From the NCBI GenBank assembly GCA_011392765.1, contig WYCW01000001.1, positions 248,001-312,000 on the forward strand: DNA of 64,000 nt. The letters are read 5' to 3'. Shown here piece by piece: positions 56,503-64,000 of this stretch. The notes beneath the pieces are model-generated. The model did not search any database and was not told the origin of the DNA. It was given only the letters and a program-made list of their open reading frames with translations. Position 1 is the stretch's first letter; the number at the start of each line of letters is the position of its first letter. This stretch comes from Candidatus Thiosymbion ectosymbiont of Catanema sp. Cochon2018 (lineage in GTDB: Bacteria > Pseudomonadota > Gammaproteobacteria > Chromatiales > Chromatiaceae). A program made the position numbers and the translations under genes.

Positions 56503-56870
56503 TATGATCGACGAGAAACAGGTCGTTTTCCTGTCGGCTCAAGATGAACAGGATCAGTGCCGAGGCACGCTGGCCCAGAGAATGATGCCTCAATTCCTTG
56601 CCGCGATATTCGATGGTAAAGCGGTTGGGGACCTGCCAGGTCAGGAATGCAGAGAGATTCTGCATAAAATACTCTTCGAAGACTTGCGCCTGCGTGCCGA
56701 CTCGGGTCCTGACTCGATCGAAATCCCGGAACATGGCGCCGAAATCGGGATAGGTATCGACCAGCCAGGTCAAAGTCGTCTCCCGGATGCGGCTGCCTCG
56801 AAATATGTCCTTCATAAAGGCGACAGAAGCGGATTTGTCGCCCCTGAATTCGACTTTGATTAAGCTATTC
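56503..56870 (-). pseudogene. Fragment of a TrlF-like / SMC-like ATPase
   Basis: About 120 codons, open at both ends. It reads LIKVEFRGDKSASVAFMKDI, then TWLVDTYPDFGAMFRDFDRV, then FTIEYRGKELRHHSLGQRAS and ALILFILSRQENDLFLVD. SLGQRAS is an ABC-type ATPase signature and LFLVD begins a Walker B that family members complete with QPEDDLDN; here it runs into unrelated sequence (HMEQGW) beside queF. The nucleotide-binding N-terminus and everything after Walker B are missing. Relatives are often defence ATPases, so this may be the relic of a lost defence gene. Confidence 0.65.
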
Positions 56871-56926
56871 GGCTACCAATACTTAGTTTTTAGACAGCCT
56901 CTTAGGATTCAGGTAGGGGGTGCGAC

Positions 56927-57077
56927 AATGCCATTAAGTTAAGCGCTACCGGTCGGCAAAATAAGAGAAGAAACTACGAATCACGCGAATCCTCGCGAAT
57001 CGATTCGCGGAAATTCGCGTGATTCGTAGTTTTCTCTTCCGCATCGGTAAATGGCCAACAGCTAACTTAATGGCATT
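56927..57077. mobile_element. MITE with AATGCCATTAAGTTA ends, copy 4, complete
   Basis: The only complete copy: AATGCCATTAAGTTA (56927-56941) and TAACTTAATGGCATT (57063-57077) are perfect inverted ends of a 151-bp element. The interior palindrome is CTACGAATCACGCGAATCCT with GAATCGATTC at its centre. GGGGGTGCGA occurs on both sides (56916-56925 and 57079-57088), a likely 10-bp target duplication. It provides the last residues and stop of the glycosyltransferase fragment at 57067. Confidence 0.8.
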
Positions 57078-57870
57078 GGGGGGTGCGAACGCCGGGTTCG
57101 TCAGCGGGAAACATCAGTCGCAGATACTTCTCGGCCGCCTGATCGCTGGTGAAATCCGCCGCACGCCGGCGCAGCCGCTCCGGGTCCGGTGGCGTATCCA
57201 GGGTCTGAAGCATGGCCGTCGCCAGGGTCTGCGGATCGGAGACAGGCACCAGGGATCCCAACTCGCCGTCCAACAAGATTTCCCGTGGCCCGCTCGGGCA
57301 GTCGGTAGAAACCACGGGGGTACCGGTGGCCATAGCCTCTACCAGAACCATACCGAAACCCTCCCAGGCCGAGGAAAGAACGAACAGTCCGGCCGCGGCC
57401 ATGTAGCCCATGGCGTCCCCGACGAATCCGGGCAGGATGACGCGGCCCTTCACTCCGAGTTCGGATACCAGCTGCTCCAAGGCCCGGCGTTCAGGTCCAT
57501 CCCTCAGAATAATCAACCGGCATGCACGTTGGTTTGCCACCAATGTGAAGGCCCGGATCAGGGTCGGGAAATCCTTCTGTCGGGTGAGCCTTCCGACCCC
57601 CAAGATCACCGGCGGTTGCCCCGGCATGAGCCAAGGGTGCAAGGGTACCTGAGAAGCAGTGCCGAGTTGCTCCGGAGACAAGACCGGATTGTAAATGACA
57701 TGCAGCTTTTCGAGTGGCAGGTCGACATAGCGGGTGAGATCCACGGCGACCCCGGCGGAGACGCAGACCACACCATCGACCACCGGATAGAGTAGCCGCA
57801 TACCTTGTATTCGCAACCGGCGCTTGACGTCGTTCAGCTCGGCGAGTCCGCAACACGTCCGATCCCCCAA
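57067..57870 (-). pseudogene. GT4 glycosyltransferase, N-terminal domain missing
   Basis: 267 codons covering the linker and C-terminal Rossmann domain of a GT-B enzyme: LLYPVVDGVVCVSAGVAVDL, VIYNPVLSPEQL, ILGVGRLTRQKDFPTLIRAF, LFVLSSAWEGFGMVLVEAMA with the EGFGMVLVE acidic motif, and GTPVVSTDCPSGPREILLDG. The N-terminal acceptor domain, some 150 residues, is absent; upstream only about 30 bp separate it from the next GT4 gene, whose C-terminal part is similar. The C-terminus (PQCH and stop) is encoded in a MITE. It probably arose by deletion between related GT4 genes and is likely inactive. Confidence 0.75.
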
Positions 57871-57902
57871 ACAACGCCGAATAATTCAGGATTGCCTCCC
57901 AA

Positions 57903-59030
57903 TCAGGCATGGTCTGCCGAGGTTAGTACACCAAATCCCAAAGCGTCCAGGAACAAGTCAGTGGCACAGTGTATCGTGAGACGATCCAAGGCCATCGCCA
58001 GTTGAGCCTTGGTCGGTGGCTTGTTCAGGATGCGGCGGATTGCGGCAGCCATAGCCAGTGCATCGCCGATCGGGACCAATTCGCCATAACGTCCCCCATC
58101 AAGCAGCTCGTGCGGGCCACTTGGGCAATCTGTCGACACGGCTGGTATACCCAAGGCGGTCGCCTCCAGCAGCGCATTAGGGAAACCCTCGAATCGGGAG
58201 GACAACAGGAACAGGTCAGCTCGGGCCACATGGGCAAATGGGTTCGAGGCATAGCCCGGAAGGTCGACCCGGTCGCCGAGTCCCAGCTCCTGCACCAGGG
58301 CCTCGAGCCGTGGGCGCTGCCTTCCCTCGCCGAAGATCACCAACCGATAGTCCTTCGGCAGCCGGGTAAGGGCCCGCAGCATGGTCTCCTGGTCCTTCGA
58401 GCGCGCGAGTCGGCCCACACTGGCCAATAATCTGCCGCGGCGCTCTCGGAACCAGGGATGGGTCGGCTCCTCCAGCGATCGGACCTTGATGCCCGTGACG
58501 TCCATCGAGTTGTAGATGCACCGGATCGGCGGAGCCGTGTCCCCCAGGAGTTCGCGCAGGCCGTCACAGACACCCTGCGAGACCCCGACCAGGACATCGG
58601 CCCTCGGGTAGGTCGCCAGTAAGCGACGGCGGCTACGCCAACGCGAGACCGGGTTGCGATGACGCAGCTTGGCCGGCAGATTGCTGCCGACCCGCACCAG
58701 GATGCGCGGGCGCAGTTCGAGCCCTTCTACCGCATCGACCAGGAGCTTGCCCATACGGTCCTTGTTCACGATCACGGCATCCGGACGCAGCGCCCGCAGC
58801 AGGTCCTGCATACGGGCGATCGCGACCCGCCCCTCGCCCAAGTATCTCACCTGCCGCCGCACCGAGCCGTCCAGGTACTCGAGATCCGGGTTGTCGTCCG
58901 TCTCCACCAGGGCATGGACCTCGACCCCGGCCCCCGCACAGCCATTCATCAGGTTCAGCATGTCCCAGCCGATACCCGCGGGACCGGGGCTAAAACCCGC
59001 GACCAGCAAGCGGCCACGCCCCTCGGTCAT
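57903..59030 (-). CDS. GT4 family glycosyltransferase
   Basis: 375 residues. The N-terminal domain starts RLLVAGFSPGPAGIGWDMLN (Gly-rich loop) and has a long basic middle segment. The C-terminal domain has PPIRCIYNSMDV, LLASVGRLARSKDQETMLRA, LVIFGEGRQRPRLEALVQEL, LFLLSSRFEGFPNALLEATA (EGFPNALLE, the E-x7-E site) and GIPAVSTDCPSGPHELLDGG. It is a retaining enzyme, probably using a nucleotide sugar in LPS or O-antigen assembly. It shares STDCPSGPxE with the truncated neighbour at 57067, indicating a tandem duplication. Upstream, 59040-59596 holds only elements. Confidence 0.88.
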   Translation of the reverse strand: MTEGRGRLLVAGFSPGPAGIGWDMLNLMNGCAGAGVEVHALVETDDNPDLEYLDGSVRRQVRYLGEGRVAIARMQDLLRALRPDAVIVNKDRMGKLLVDAVEGLELRPRILVRVGSNLPAKLRHRNPVSRWRSRRRLLATYPRADVLVGVSQGVCDGLRELLGDTAPPIRCIYNSMDVTGIKVRSLEEPTHPWFRERRGRLLASVGRLARSKDQETMLRALTRLPKDYRLVIFGEGRQRPRLEALVQELGLGDRVDLPGYASNPFAHVARADLFLLSSRFEGFPNALLEATALGIPAVSTDCPSGPHELLDGGRYGELVPIGDALAMAAAIRRILNKPPTKAQLAMALDRLTIHCATDLFLDALGFGVLTSADHA

Positions 59031-59201
59031 CGCCTCCCCCCGTTGCGCAGCGACCGCAGAAAACGGATGGCGCCTGCAACCCCAGGGGCTGGCCGCCGGT
59101 CGGCGGGATCGGGATTATCGATCATGGGACGGAATGGACCCATATCTTTTACCGGATTATAGGAACTTTTTATTATAGCCGATATGCCATTGGCTCCACT
59201 A

Positions 59202-59303
59202 GGGGGCACCTTGAAGAATAGGTATTTTCACCAATCAAGCGACTCTAAGCCATTGATTGTTGAGGTGTACTGTAGACGAAAACCGTATTTTTCAAAGTGC
59301 CCC
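59202..59303. mobile_element. Short inverted-repeat element, GGGGCACCTTGAA ends
   Basis: Imperfect ends GGGGCACCTTGAAGAATA and TATTTTTCAAAGTGCCCC over 102 bp, with no gene. It directly abuts the next MITE. Confidence 0.5.
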
Positions 59304-59467
59304 AGGGGCTGTTGGCATTTATATGAGCGTGGGCGATTGTAAAAATTTTTCGTGCTGACCAGGCGCGGCGAGGAGGAATAGCGGGCCTATTTTGACGAGC
59401 CGCAACGCCGTCAGCGCGGAAAAGGACCGCAATCAGACCGTGAACGATGAATGTCAACAGCCCCTGG
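59302..59467. mobile_element. MITE with CCAGGGGCTGTTG ends, copy 2
   Basis: Ends CCAGGGGCTGTTGGCATTTA and TGAATGTCAACAGCCCCTGG match as inverted repeats at 18 of 20 positions. The interior shares GGGCGATTGTAAAA and GGCGAGGAGGAA with the copy at 13771-14020. The rest of 59040-59596 shows no gene. Confidence 0.65.
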
Positions 59468-59596
59468 TATACCGGGGTTACGATAGAGGGCGTGTGTATG
59501 TCTTTCAGGAATTCCCAAGAATGCGTGCGACCTTTATGCTAAGTTTCCTATTTGCTCACAATTCGGTAGGTTCATAGCAGGTCTTAATGTAGTCTC

Positions 59597-60937
59597 ATGT
59601 CAATCAGCAGCCCGTGGGACGAACAGCTCGATCGGATCGGGCTCTTCGGGGTCCATCTCTTCGCCTTGTTTGCCCTGTTCGGTACCGCAGTGGCCAGTGT
59701 GGGACTGGCTTTGTTCCTGCTGGCGTTTCTGTTGCGGTTCCGTGGGTGGCGCTTGCTCGGCCGTGATCCGGTGGCTATTTTGTGCCTCTTGTTCGCCCTC
59801 TACCTGGGCCTGCACATGCTCGTCTTCTATCCGATCATGCCGCTGGGCACGGCGGCCCGGGATATGGTCGAAACCGGCGCGGACTGGGCCAAGCTGACCC
59901 TCCTGGTACCCTTCGCCTACTGGGTGGGCGGAGACCCGAATCGTACCCGGCGGCTGTTGTTGCTGTTGTTGCTCGGATTCACGGTGGGCTTCCTGCACAA
60001 GATCGACTGGGACACTTTCGACGCCACTTTCTTTCAAACCAGGTTCCATAACTACCTCCCGGCTAGCGCCTTCGGGATGCTGGCGGGCCTCGGGACCCTG
60101 GGTCTGATCACATTGCGGGCGCGCTTCCGGGGCGACAGCGGGAGTTGGTTTGTGTGCTGGACCCGAATGCTGTTATGGGGTCTACTCCTGGCCATCGCGG
60201 CCGAGGGGTTGGTGCTGTCCCACTCCCGCGGCGCTTGGTTGGCATTCCTGATCGCCGCGTTGTTCCTGTGGCTGGTGCCGCGGGAATCGGACCGCGACGC
60301 CCATGCCGGTAGGGGAGGCCGCATAGCAGCACCTCTGGTCTTCGGTACCCTGCTCGTGCTTCTGGTCGTGGCCCATTGGGACCGGGTCCAAGGCCGCCTG
60401 TACACCGGAACTCTGGCCGTCATGCAGATACTCGACGGCAACCTGGACAAGGTCAAACCGTCACCCATCAGCAGTCGGCTTCGCGTGTGGCGCTACGGTT
60501 TCGAGGAATGGCAACAGTCTCCCTGGTTCGGGCTCGGTGCCAGCACCAGCCGGCACCACATCGCCACCAGCAACCGCCCCGCACTCATGACGGAAGACCA
60601 GCAGTGGCTGTCGCACCTGCATAATACCTATCTGGAGATTCTCTATCAGCTCGGTCTGGTCGGGCTGATCCTGCTCACCGCCCTGATTTGGGTGTTGGCG
60701 CGGGGTGTAGTCGCGGAGCATCGTGCCGGACGGATACCCAGGGACCTGTATCGGTTTCTGCTGGCGACCCTGATCTTCGTCCTGGTCTGGAATCTGTTCG
60801 AATACCGCGCCGTCCGCCACGATTGGCGATTCTTCTGGATCATCTGCGCCGGTATCGCCTACAGCTTCCACCTGCACACCCTGCTGCGGGGCACGCAATC
60901 ACATTTGCAGCGCAGCGGACAGGGGCCGCGACCGTGA
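59597..60937 (+). CDS. waaL: O-antigen ligase/polymerase family membrane protein (WaaL-like)
   Basis: 446 residues with about ten to twelve membrane segments, for example LFALFALFGTAVASVGLALF, AILCLLFALYLGLHMLVFY, LLLLLLLGFTVGFL and FGTLLVLLVVAHW. A large periplasmic loop follows RLRVWRYGFEEWQQSPWFGL and contains WLSHLHNTYLEILYQLGLVG, whose H-N-x-Y-L-E and following G-L-x-G are the Wzy_C hallmark. It is likely to join O-antigen to lipid A-core or polymerise it at the periplasmic face. It starts a plus-strand operon in which the next gene overlaps its stop (GTGA). Confidence 0.85.
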   Translation: MSISSPWDEQLDRIGLFGVHLFALFALFGTAVASVGLALFLLAFLLRFRGWRLLGRDPVAILCLLFALYLGLHMLVFYPIMPLGTAARDMVETGADWAKLTLLVPFAYWVGGDPNRTRRLLLLLLLGFTVGFLHKIDWDTFDATFFQTRFHNYLPASAFGMLAGLGTLGLITLRARFRGDSGSWFVCWTRMLLWGLLLAIAAEGLVLSHSRGAWLAFLIAALFLWLVPRESDRDAHAGRGGRIAAPLVFGTLLVLLVVAHWDRVQGRLYTGTLAVMQILDGNLDKVKPSPISSRLRVWRYGFEEWQQSPWFGLGASTSRHHIATSNRPALMTEDQQWLSHLHNTYLEILYQLGLVGLILLTALIWVLARGVVAEHRAGRIPRDLYRFLLATLIFVLVWNLFEYRAVRHDWRFFWIICAGIAYSFHLHTLLRGTQSHLQRSGQGPRP

Positions 60938-61983
60938 CCGGATCTCCGCGCATTTTGCTGGTACGGCTCAGCGCCATCGGCGACATCGTCTTCGCCTCTC
61001 CCCTGGTAGCTACCTTCCGCCGCACCTACCCGCAGGCCCATATCGCCTGGTTGGTACAGCCGGAATACCGTGCCATCCTGGAACTACACCCTGATCTGGA
61101 CGAGGTCATCGCCTGGCCCATCCATAAGTGGCGCGAGCTCCGGCACCGGCACCGCTTCGGGGGCCTCGCGCGCGAGATCGGGGCCTTTCGTAAGCGCCTA
61201 CGCTCACGCCGGTTCGACCTGACCCTGGATCTGCAGGGACTGCTCAAGAGCGGACTTTTGACCTATCTCTCCGGTGCCCGAGAGCGGATCGGCTTGGGGT
61301 CCCGGGAAGGCAGCCGATGGCTCATGACCCGCGTCGTTCCCCGGGGGGGAGACAAGGCGCGCATCGGCTCGGAATACCTCTTTTTGGCTCAAGACTTGGG
61401 ACTGCCGACCCACGACTTCTCCATGGTCGTCCCCTATGGACCGGAGGCGGCCGCTTTCGCCCGCGGCCTGATTGAACGGGAGGGGTTGAGCGGCGGGTTC
61501 GCCGTCATCTGTCCCTTCACGACCCGCCCCCAGAAGCACTGGATCGAACCACGTTGGGCCGAGCTCTCGGAGCGGCTGCGCGCCGAGAAGGGGTTGCCGG
61601 TAGTGGTGCTCGGCGGGCCCGGAGACCGTGAGGCCGCGGGACGTATCCGCGACCTGGCCGGCGGGAGGGCGATCGATCTTGCGGGAAAGACGACCTTGTT
61701 GCAGGCGGCGGCTATGATCGATCGCAGTACCCTCCTGGTAGGCGTCGACACGGGTCTCAGCCATATGGGCATCGCCTTCGGCCGGCCGAGCCTGCTGCTG
61801 TTTGGGGCGACTTGTCCCTACCTGGACACGACCCGTGCCGATGCCCGGGTGCTGTACCATCGCCTGGATTGTTCCCCCTGCAGGCGCAGGCCAACCTGCG
61901 ACGGCGCTTTTACCTGCATGCGGTCGATCCAAGTGGACGCGGTCTTGAACACGGCCAAGGACCTGCTGGGGCGAACGGCTTGA
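60934..61983 (+). CDS. GT9 heptosyltransferase (WaaC/WaaF-like)
   Basis: 349 residues from GTG at 60934, overlapping the ligase stop by 4 bp. It begins PRILLVRLSAIGDIVFASPL, the classic heptosyltransferase start, followed by AHIAWLVQPEYRAILELHPD. The C-terminal half has VICPFTTRPQKHWIEPRWAE, LPVVVLGGPGDREAAGRI, AIDLAGKTTLLQAAAMIDRS and LLVGVDTGLSHMGIAFGRPS (VDTGLxHM, the GT9 signature), with PCRRRPTCDGAFTCM near the end. It transfers heptose to the LPS inner core. A longer frame upstream overlaps the ligase and is not used. Confidence 0.92.
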   Translation: MTGSPRILLVRLSAIGDIVFASPLVATFRRTYPQAHIAWLVQPEYRAILELHPDLDEVIAWPIHKWRELRHRHRFGGLAREIGAFRKRLRSRRFDLTLDLQGLLKSGLLTYLSGARERIGLGSREGSRWLMTRVVPRGGDKARIGSEYLFLAQDLGLPTHDFSMVVPYGPEAAAFARGLIEREGLSGGFAVICPFTTRPQKHWIEPRWAELSERLRAEKGLPVVVLGGPGDREAAGRIRDLAGGRAIDLAGKTTLLQAAAMIDRSTLLVGVDTGLSHMGIAFGRPSLLLFGATCPYLDTTRADARVLYHRLDCSPCRRRPTCDGAFTCMRSIQVDAVLNTAKDLLGRTA

Positions 61984-63074
61984 AGGTCCTGCACGTAGAA
62001 GGAGGTCGCAACCTCTACGGCGGCGCCCAACAGGTCCTCTACCTGATGGCGGGACTCGCGGACCGTGGTCATCGCAACATCCTCGTTTGTCCCGAGGGAA
62101 GTGATCTGGCACCTGCGGCAGCAGCCTGCGCCGAGGTCCGTCCCTTCCCGATGAGGGGGGACCTGGACCTATGGTTCATCGCCAGGTTCCGCCGCTATCT
62201 CCGCGGCTCCCGGCCGGATCTGGTGCACCTGCACGGGCGTATCGGCGCCGACGTAATGGGCGGCATCGCCTGTCGCCTGGAAGGCATACCGGTCGTCCAC
62301 TCGCGCCGCGTCGACAACCCGGAGCCCCGCTGGGTGGTAGCCCTCAAGTACCGCCTTCACGACCGGGTAATCGCTATCTCGGAAGGCATCGGGCAGGTGT
62401 TGCTCACCGCGGGCCTGCCTGCGGAAAAACTGCGCCTGGTGCGCAGCGCGGTGGATTCAAAGCACTTCGACCGTCCCTGCAGCCGGGAGCTCTTGATCCG
62501 CGAGTTAGGAGTCCCCGCGCAGGCGCGGTCGATCGGCATCGTCGCCCAGCTGATCGCCCGCAAGGGGCATCGCTTTCTGATCGAGGCCCTACCGCCTCTG
62601 GTCGAGGAATTTCCGCACTTGTGGGTACTCATCTTCGGTAAGGGTCCCCTGGAGCGGGATTTGCGCCGCCACGTTACGAGGATGGGACTCGGGAATCAGG
62701 TGCGATTCGTCGGGTTCCGGGAGGACTTGCCGGACCTGCTCCCCTGCCTGGAGCTGCTGGTCCATCCCGCTACCAGGGAAGGTCTGGGGGTGTCCCTACT
62801 TCAGGCGGCGAGCGCCGGCGTACCCATCGTGGCCAGCGCCGCCGGCGGCATCCCGGAGGCGGTCCATCATGGAATCAATGGATTGCTGGTACCGCCGGAG
62901 GACCCCCAGGCGCTGGGTACGGCCGTGGCGACGTTGCTACACGACGGACGACTCGCCCGGCGGCTGGGATCTGCGGGCAAGGACCTGATGCGCAACGAGT
63001 TTTCCATAAACGCAATGGTGGAGGGAAACCTAGCGGTCTACCATGAGCTGCTGGCGAAGGCCGTTCGCACTTGA
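61980..63074 (+). CDS. GT4 family glycosyltransferase
   Basis: 364 residues from TTG at 61980, overlapping the preceding TGA (TTGA). That start is chosen because the conserved N-terminus KVLHVEGGRNLYGGAQQVLY begins there. Motifs: LVHLHGRIGADVMGGIACRL, VIAISEGIGQVLL, SIGIVAQLIARKGHRFLIEA, LWVLIFGKGPLERDLRRHV, LVHPATREGLGVSLLQAASA (REGLGVSLLQ, E-x7-[EQ]-type site) and GVPIVASAAGGIPEAVHHGI. Third gene of the waaL-GT9-GT4 operon, probably an LPS core or O-unit sugar transferase. Confidence 0.9.
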   Translation: MKVLHVEGGRNLYGGAQQVLYLMAGLADRGHRNILVCPEGSDLAPAAAACAEVRPFPMRGDLDLWFIARFRRYLRGSRPDLVHLHGRIGADVMGGIACRLEGIPVVHSRRVDNPEPRWVVALKYRLHDRVIAISEGIGQVLLTAGLPAEKLRLVRSAVDSKHFDRPCSRELLIRELGVPAQARSIGIVAQLIARKGHRFLIEALPPLVEEFPHLWVLIFGKGPLERDLRRHVTRMGLGNQVRFVGFREDLPDLLPCLELLVHPATREGLGVSLLQAASAGVPIVASAAGGIPEAVHHGINGLLVPPEDPQALGTAVATLLHDGRLARRLGSAGKDLMRNEFSINAMVEGNLAVYHELLAKAVRT

Positions 63075-63287
63075 AAAATCCCTGCCGTGGGATCTTTCAA
63101 TACGCGAAGTCAAACGTGTGCTTTCGACTTCGCTTCCTATTCGACCGGTTATCCGATTGAATAGAAAGACACCCTTGCCCCACACGGGTGCCTTGAATGT
63201 TTCAAGGTGCCCTCAAACCGCTTGGCCACTGCAGGGAGAACAAGGACGCGCAACCCGCAGTCGGTGAACACCGGAGGAGAGACGACC
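63075..63287. other. Intergenic with short inverted motifs
   Basis: No gene. CACACGGGTGCCTTGAATG and TTCAAGGTGCCCTC near 63181-63212 resemble the ends of the 59202 element, so a decayed relative may lie here. Confidence 0.3.
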
Positions 63288-63701
63288 ATGCCGAAAGTCA
63301 CCCTGTCAACCGAACTGCCGGCCAGCGCCGGAAGCGTATGGAATCTAATCGGCGGCTTCAATGCTCTACCCGACTGGCACCCGGCGATCTCGAAATCCGA
63401 GCTGTCGGATGACGGTTCCAAACGTACTTTGCACGTAGTGGGAGGCGGATCGATTGTCGAGCAGCTCGAAACCACCGGCGAGGGGCATAGATACAGCTAT
63501 TCCGTTCTCAAAAGTTTGCTGCCGGTGCCCAATTACGGTGGTGCCATTGCCGTCAAGCCGAACGCCGACAACAGTGGCTGCACGGTCGAGTGGTCGGGGG
63601 ACTTTCAGGCCTTGGATGTACCCGATAACCAAGCTATTAGGATCATCCAGGGAATCTATCAGTTGGGTCTCGACAACCTGAGCAGGCTCTTCGGGGTCTA
63701 G
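63288..63701 (+). CDS. SRPBCC (START/polyketide cyclase-like) family protein
   Basis: 137 residues from the ATG at 63288, preceded by GGAGGAGA. It begins PKVTLSTELPASAGSVWNLI and GGFNALPDWHPAISKSELSD, the usual SRPBCC opening (sVW.li.df..l..WHP), then RTLHVVGGGSIVEQLETTGE and YSYSVLKSLLPVPNYGGAIA. The fold binds hydrophobic ligands in a deep cavity; this subgroup (PYR/Bet v1-like) has no defined reaction. It is a single gene after the polysaccharide operon, with its own strong ribosome site, so probably a separate unit. Confidence 0.85.
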   Translation: MPKVTLSTELPASAGSVWNLIGGFNALPDWHPAISKSELSDDGSKRTLHVVGGGSIVEQLETTGEGHRYSYSVLKSLLPVPNYGGAIAVKPNADNSGCTVEWSGDFQALDVPDNQAIRIIQGIYQLGLDNLSRLFGV

Positions 63702-64000
63702 GGACTGCGGCCGATCGACTCAGGGACGCGGTGCCCTTAAATCAGATGAAGGAAAACCAGAATACCGATAAAGCTCGGACTCTGGGTTGAGTTCAGCTAT
63801 CCATCGATCTCGCAGCCTTTGGGGAAGGTTACCCAAGAAACGACCCGAAAACGGATCTTGGCCTTGTTGCGGCAGGGACCTACCCTGACACGCAAAGCTC
63901 CGGCAGTGCGTATATGTATACTGATAATAAAATCCATTATGGAAACATATACGGACCTTTCACCGTAATTTTCTTCTTATCAGGCTGTGCCAGCCTAATT
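63702..64000. other. No gene seen
   Basis: No convincing frame, RNA gene or repeat in the last 299 bp. The final 100 bp are AT-rich (ATATGTATACTGATAATAAA) and could be the promoter of a gene beyond the window. Confidence 0.35.

Overview
The window looks like chromosomal DNA of a gammaproteobacterium. This rests on Der, full-length cobalamin-dependent MetH, CysZ, WbqC, a heptosyltransferase and an O-antigen ligase, and I cannot name the genus. The DNA is GC-rich except for AT-richer patches at 45.4-46.6 kb and 51.3-55.2 kb. It is unusually crowded with small mobile elements, and many of its accessory genes are broken.

0.0-12.4 kb, type I-E CRISPR-Cas region. The minus strand carries the start of cse1/casA (it runs off the left edge), a cas3 stopped by one in-frame amber codon, and further upstream a second, divergent and intact cas3. 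Each cas3 is preceded by a nearly identical 64-67 codon small ORF. Beyond each small ORF lies what looks like a collapsed CRISPR array of leader, first repeat, one spacer, degenerate last repeat and trailer. Isolated I-E repeats lie nearby. Three near-identical Rpn/PD-(D/E)XK transposase-nuclease genes are interleaved, with different numbers of 12-bp C-terminal repeats. One of them carries a copied tail of the second cas3. A truncated KilA-N gene lies between them.

12.4-28.3 kb. Housekeeping and accessory genes: der, a serine-hydrolase lipoprotein, an IS110 element, a Uma2-like nuclease, then a minus-strand run of unrecognised envelope genes. That run holds three secreted or coiled-coil proteins, a MotA/TolQ/ExbB-like protein, two different ExbD/TolR-like proteins, a secreted protein and a small membrane protein. 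It is my best candidate for an undescribed system. metH follows, with a decayed IS110 copy at its stop codon.

28.4-45.4 kb. A ruined PKS-NRPS cluster: KS-AT-DH-KR-ACP, then C-A-PCP-Cy-A(Cys)-PCP, then docking-C-A. It carries two single-base frameshifts, an ISAs1 insertion that joins the truncated ACP to the tail of an MFS transporter, a 217-bp insertion at a CTAG inside an adenylation domain, and an IS481 insertion that removes the 3' end. The second NRPS reading frame is still open and its Cy plus Cys-type adenylation domains predict a thiazoline unit.

45.4-51.3 kb. An AT-rich gene of unknown function split by an IS200-type element, an apparently intact IS200 tnpA, a YadG/YadH-type ABC exporter, 6-phosphogluconolactonase, and dense repeats.

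51.3-64.0 kb. Surface polysaccharide genes (propeller protein, NeuD-like acetyltransferase, methyltransferase, GT2, WbqC, several GT4, O-antigen ligase, GT9 heptosyltransferase) with cysZ, queF, a TrlF-like ATPase fragment and an SRPBCC gene.

Across the window several families of 100-310 bp non-autonomous elements recur. One family ends at CTAG, has hairpin ends without terminal inverted repeats, and carries interchangeable palindromic cores. It has inserted into a CRISPR spacer, an NRPS domain and an envelope gene.
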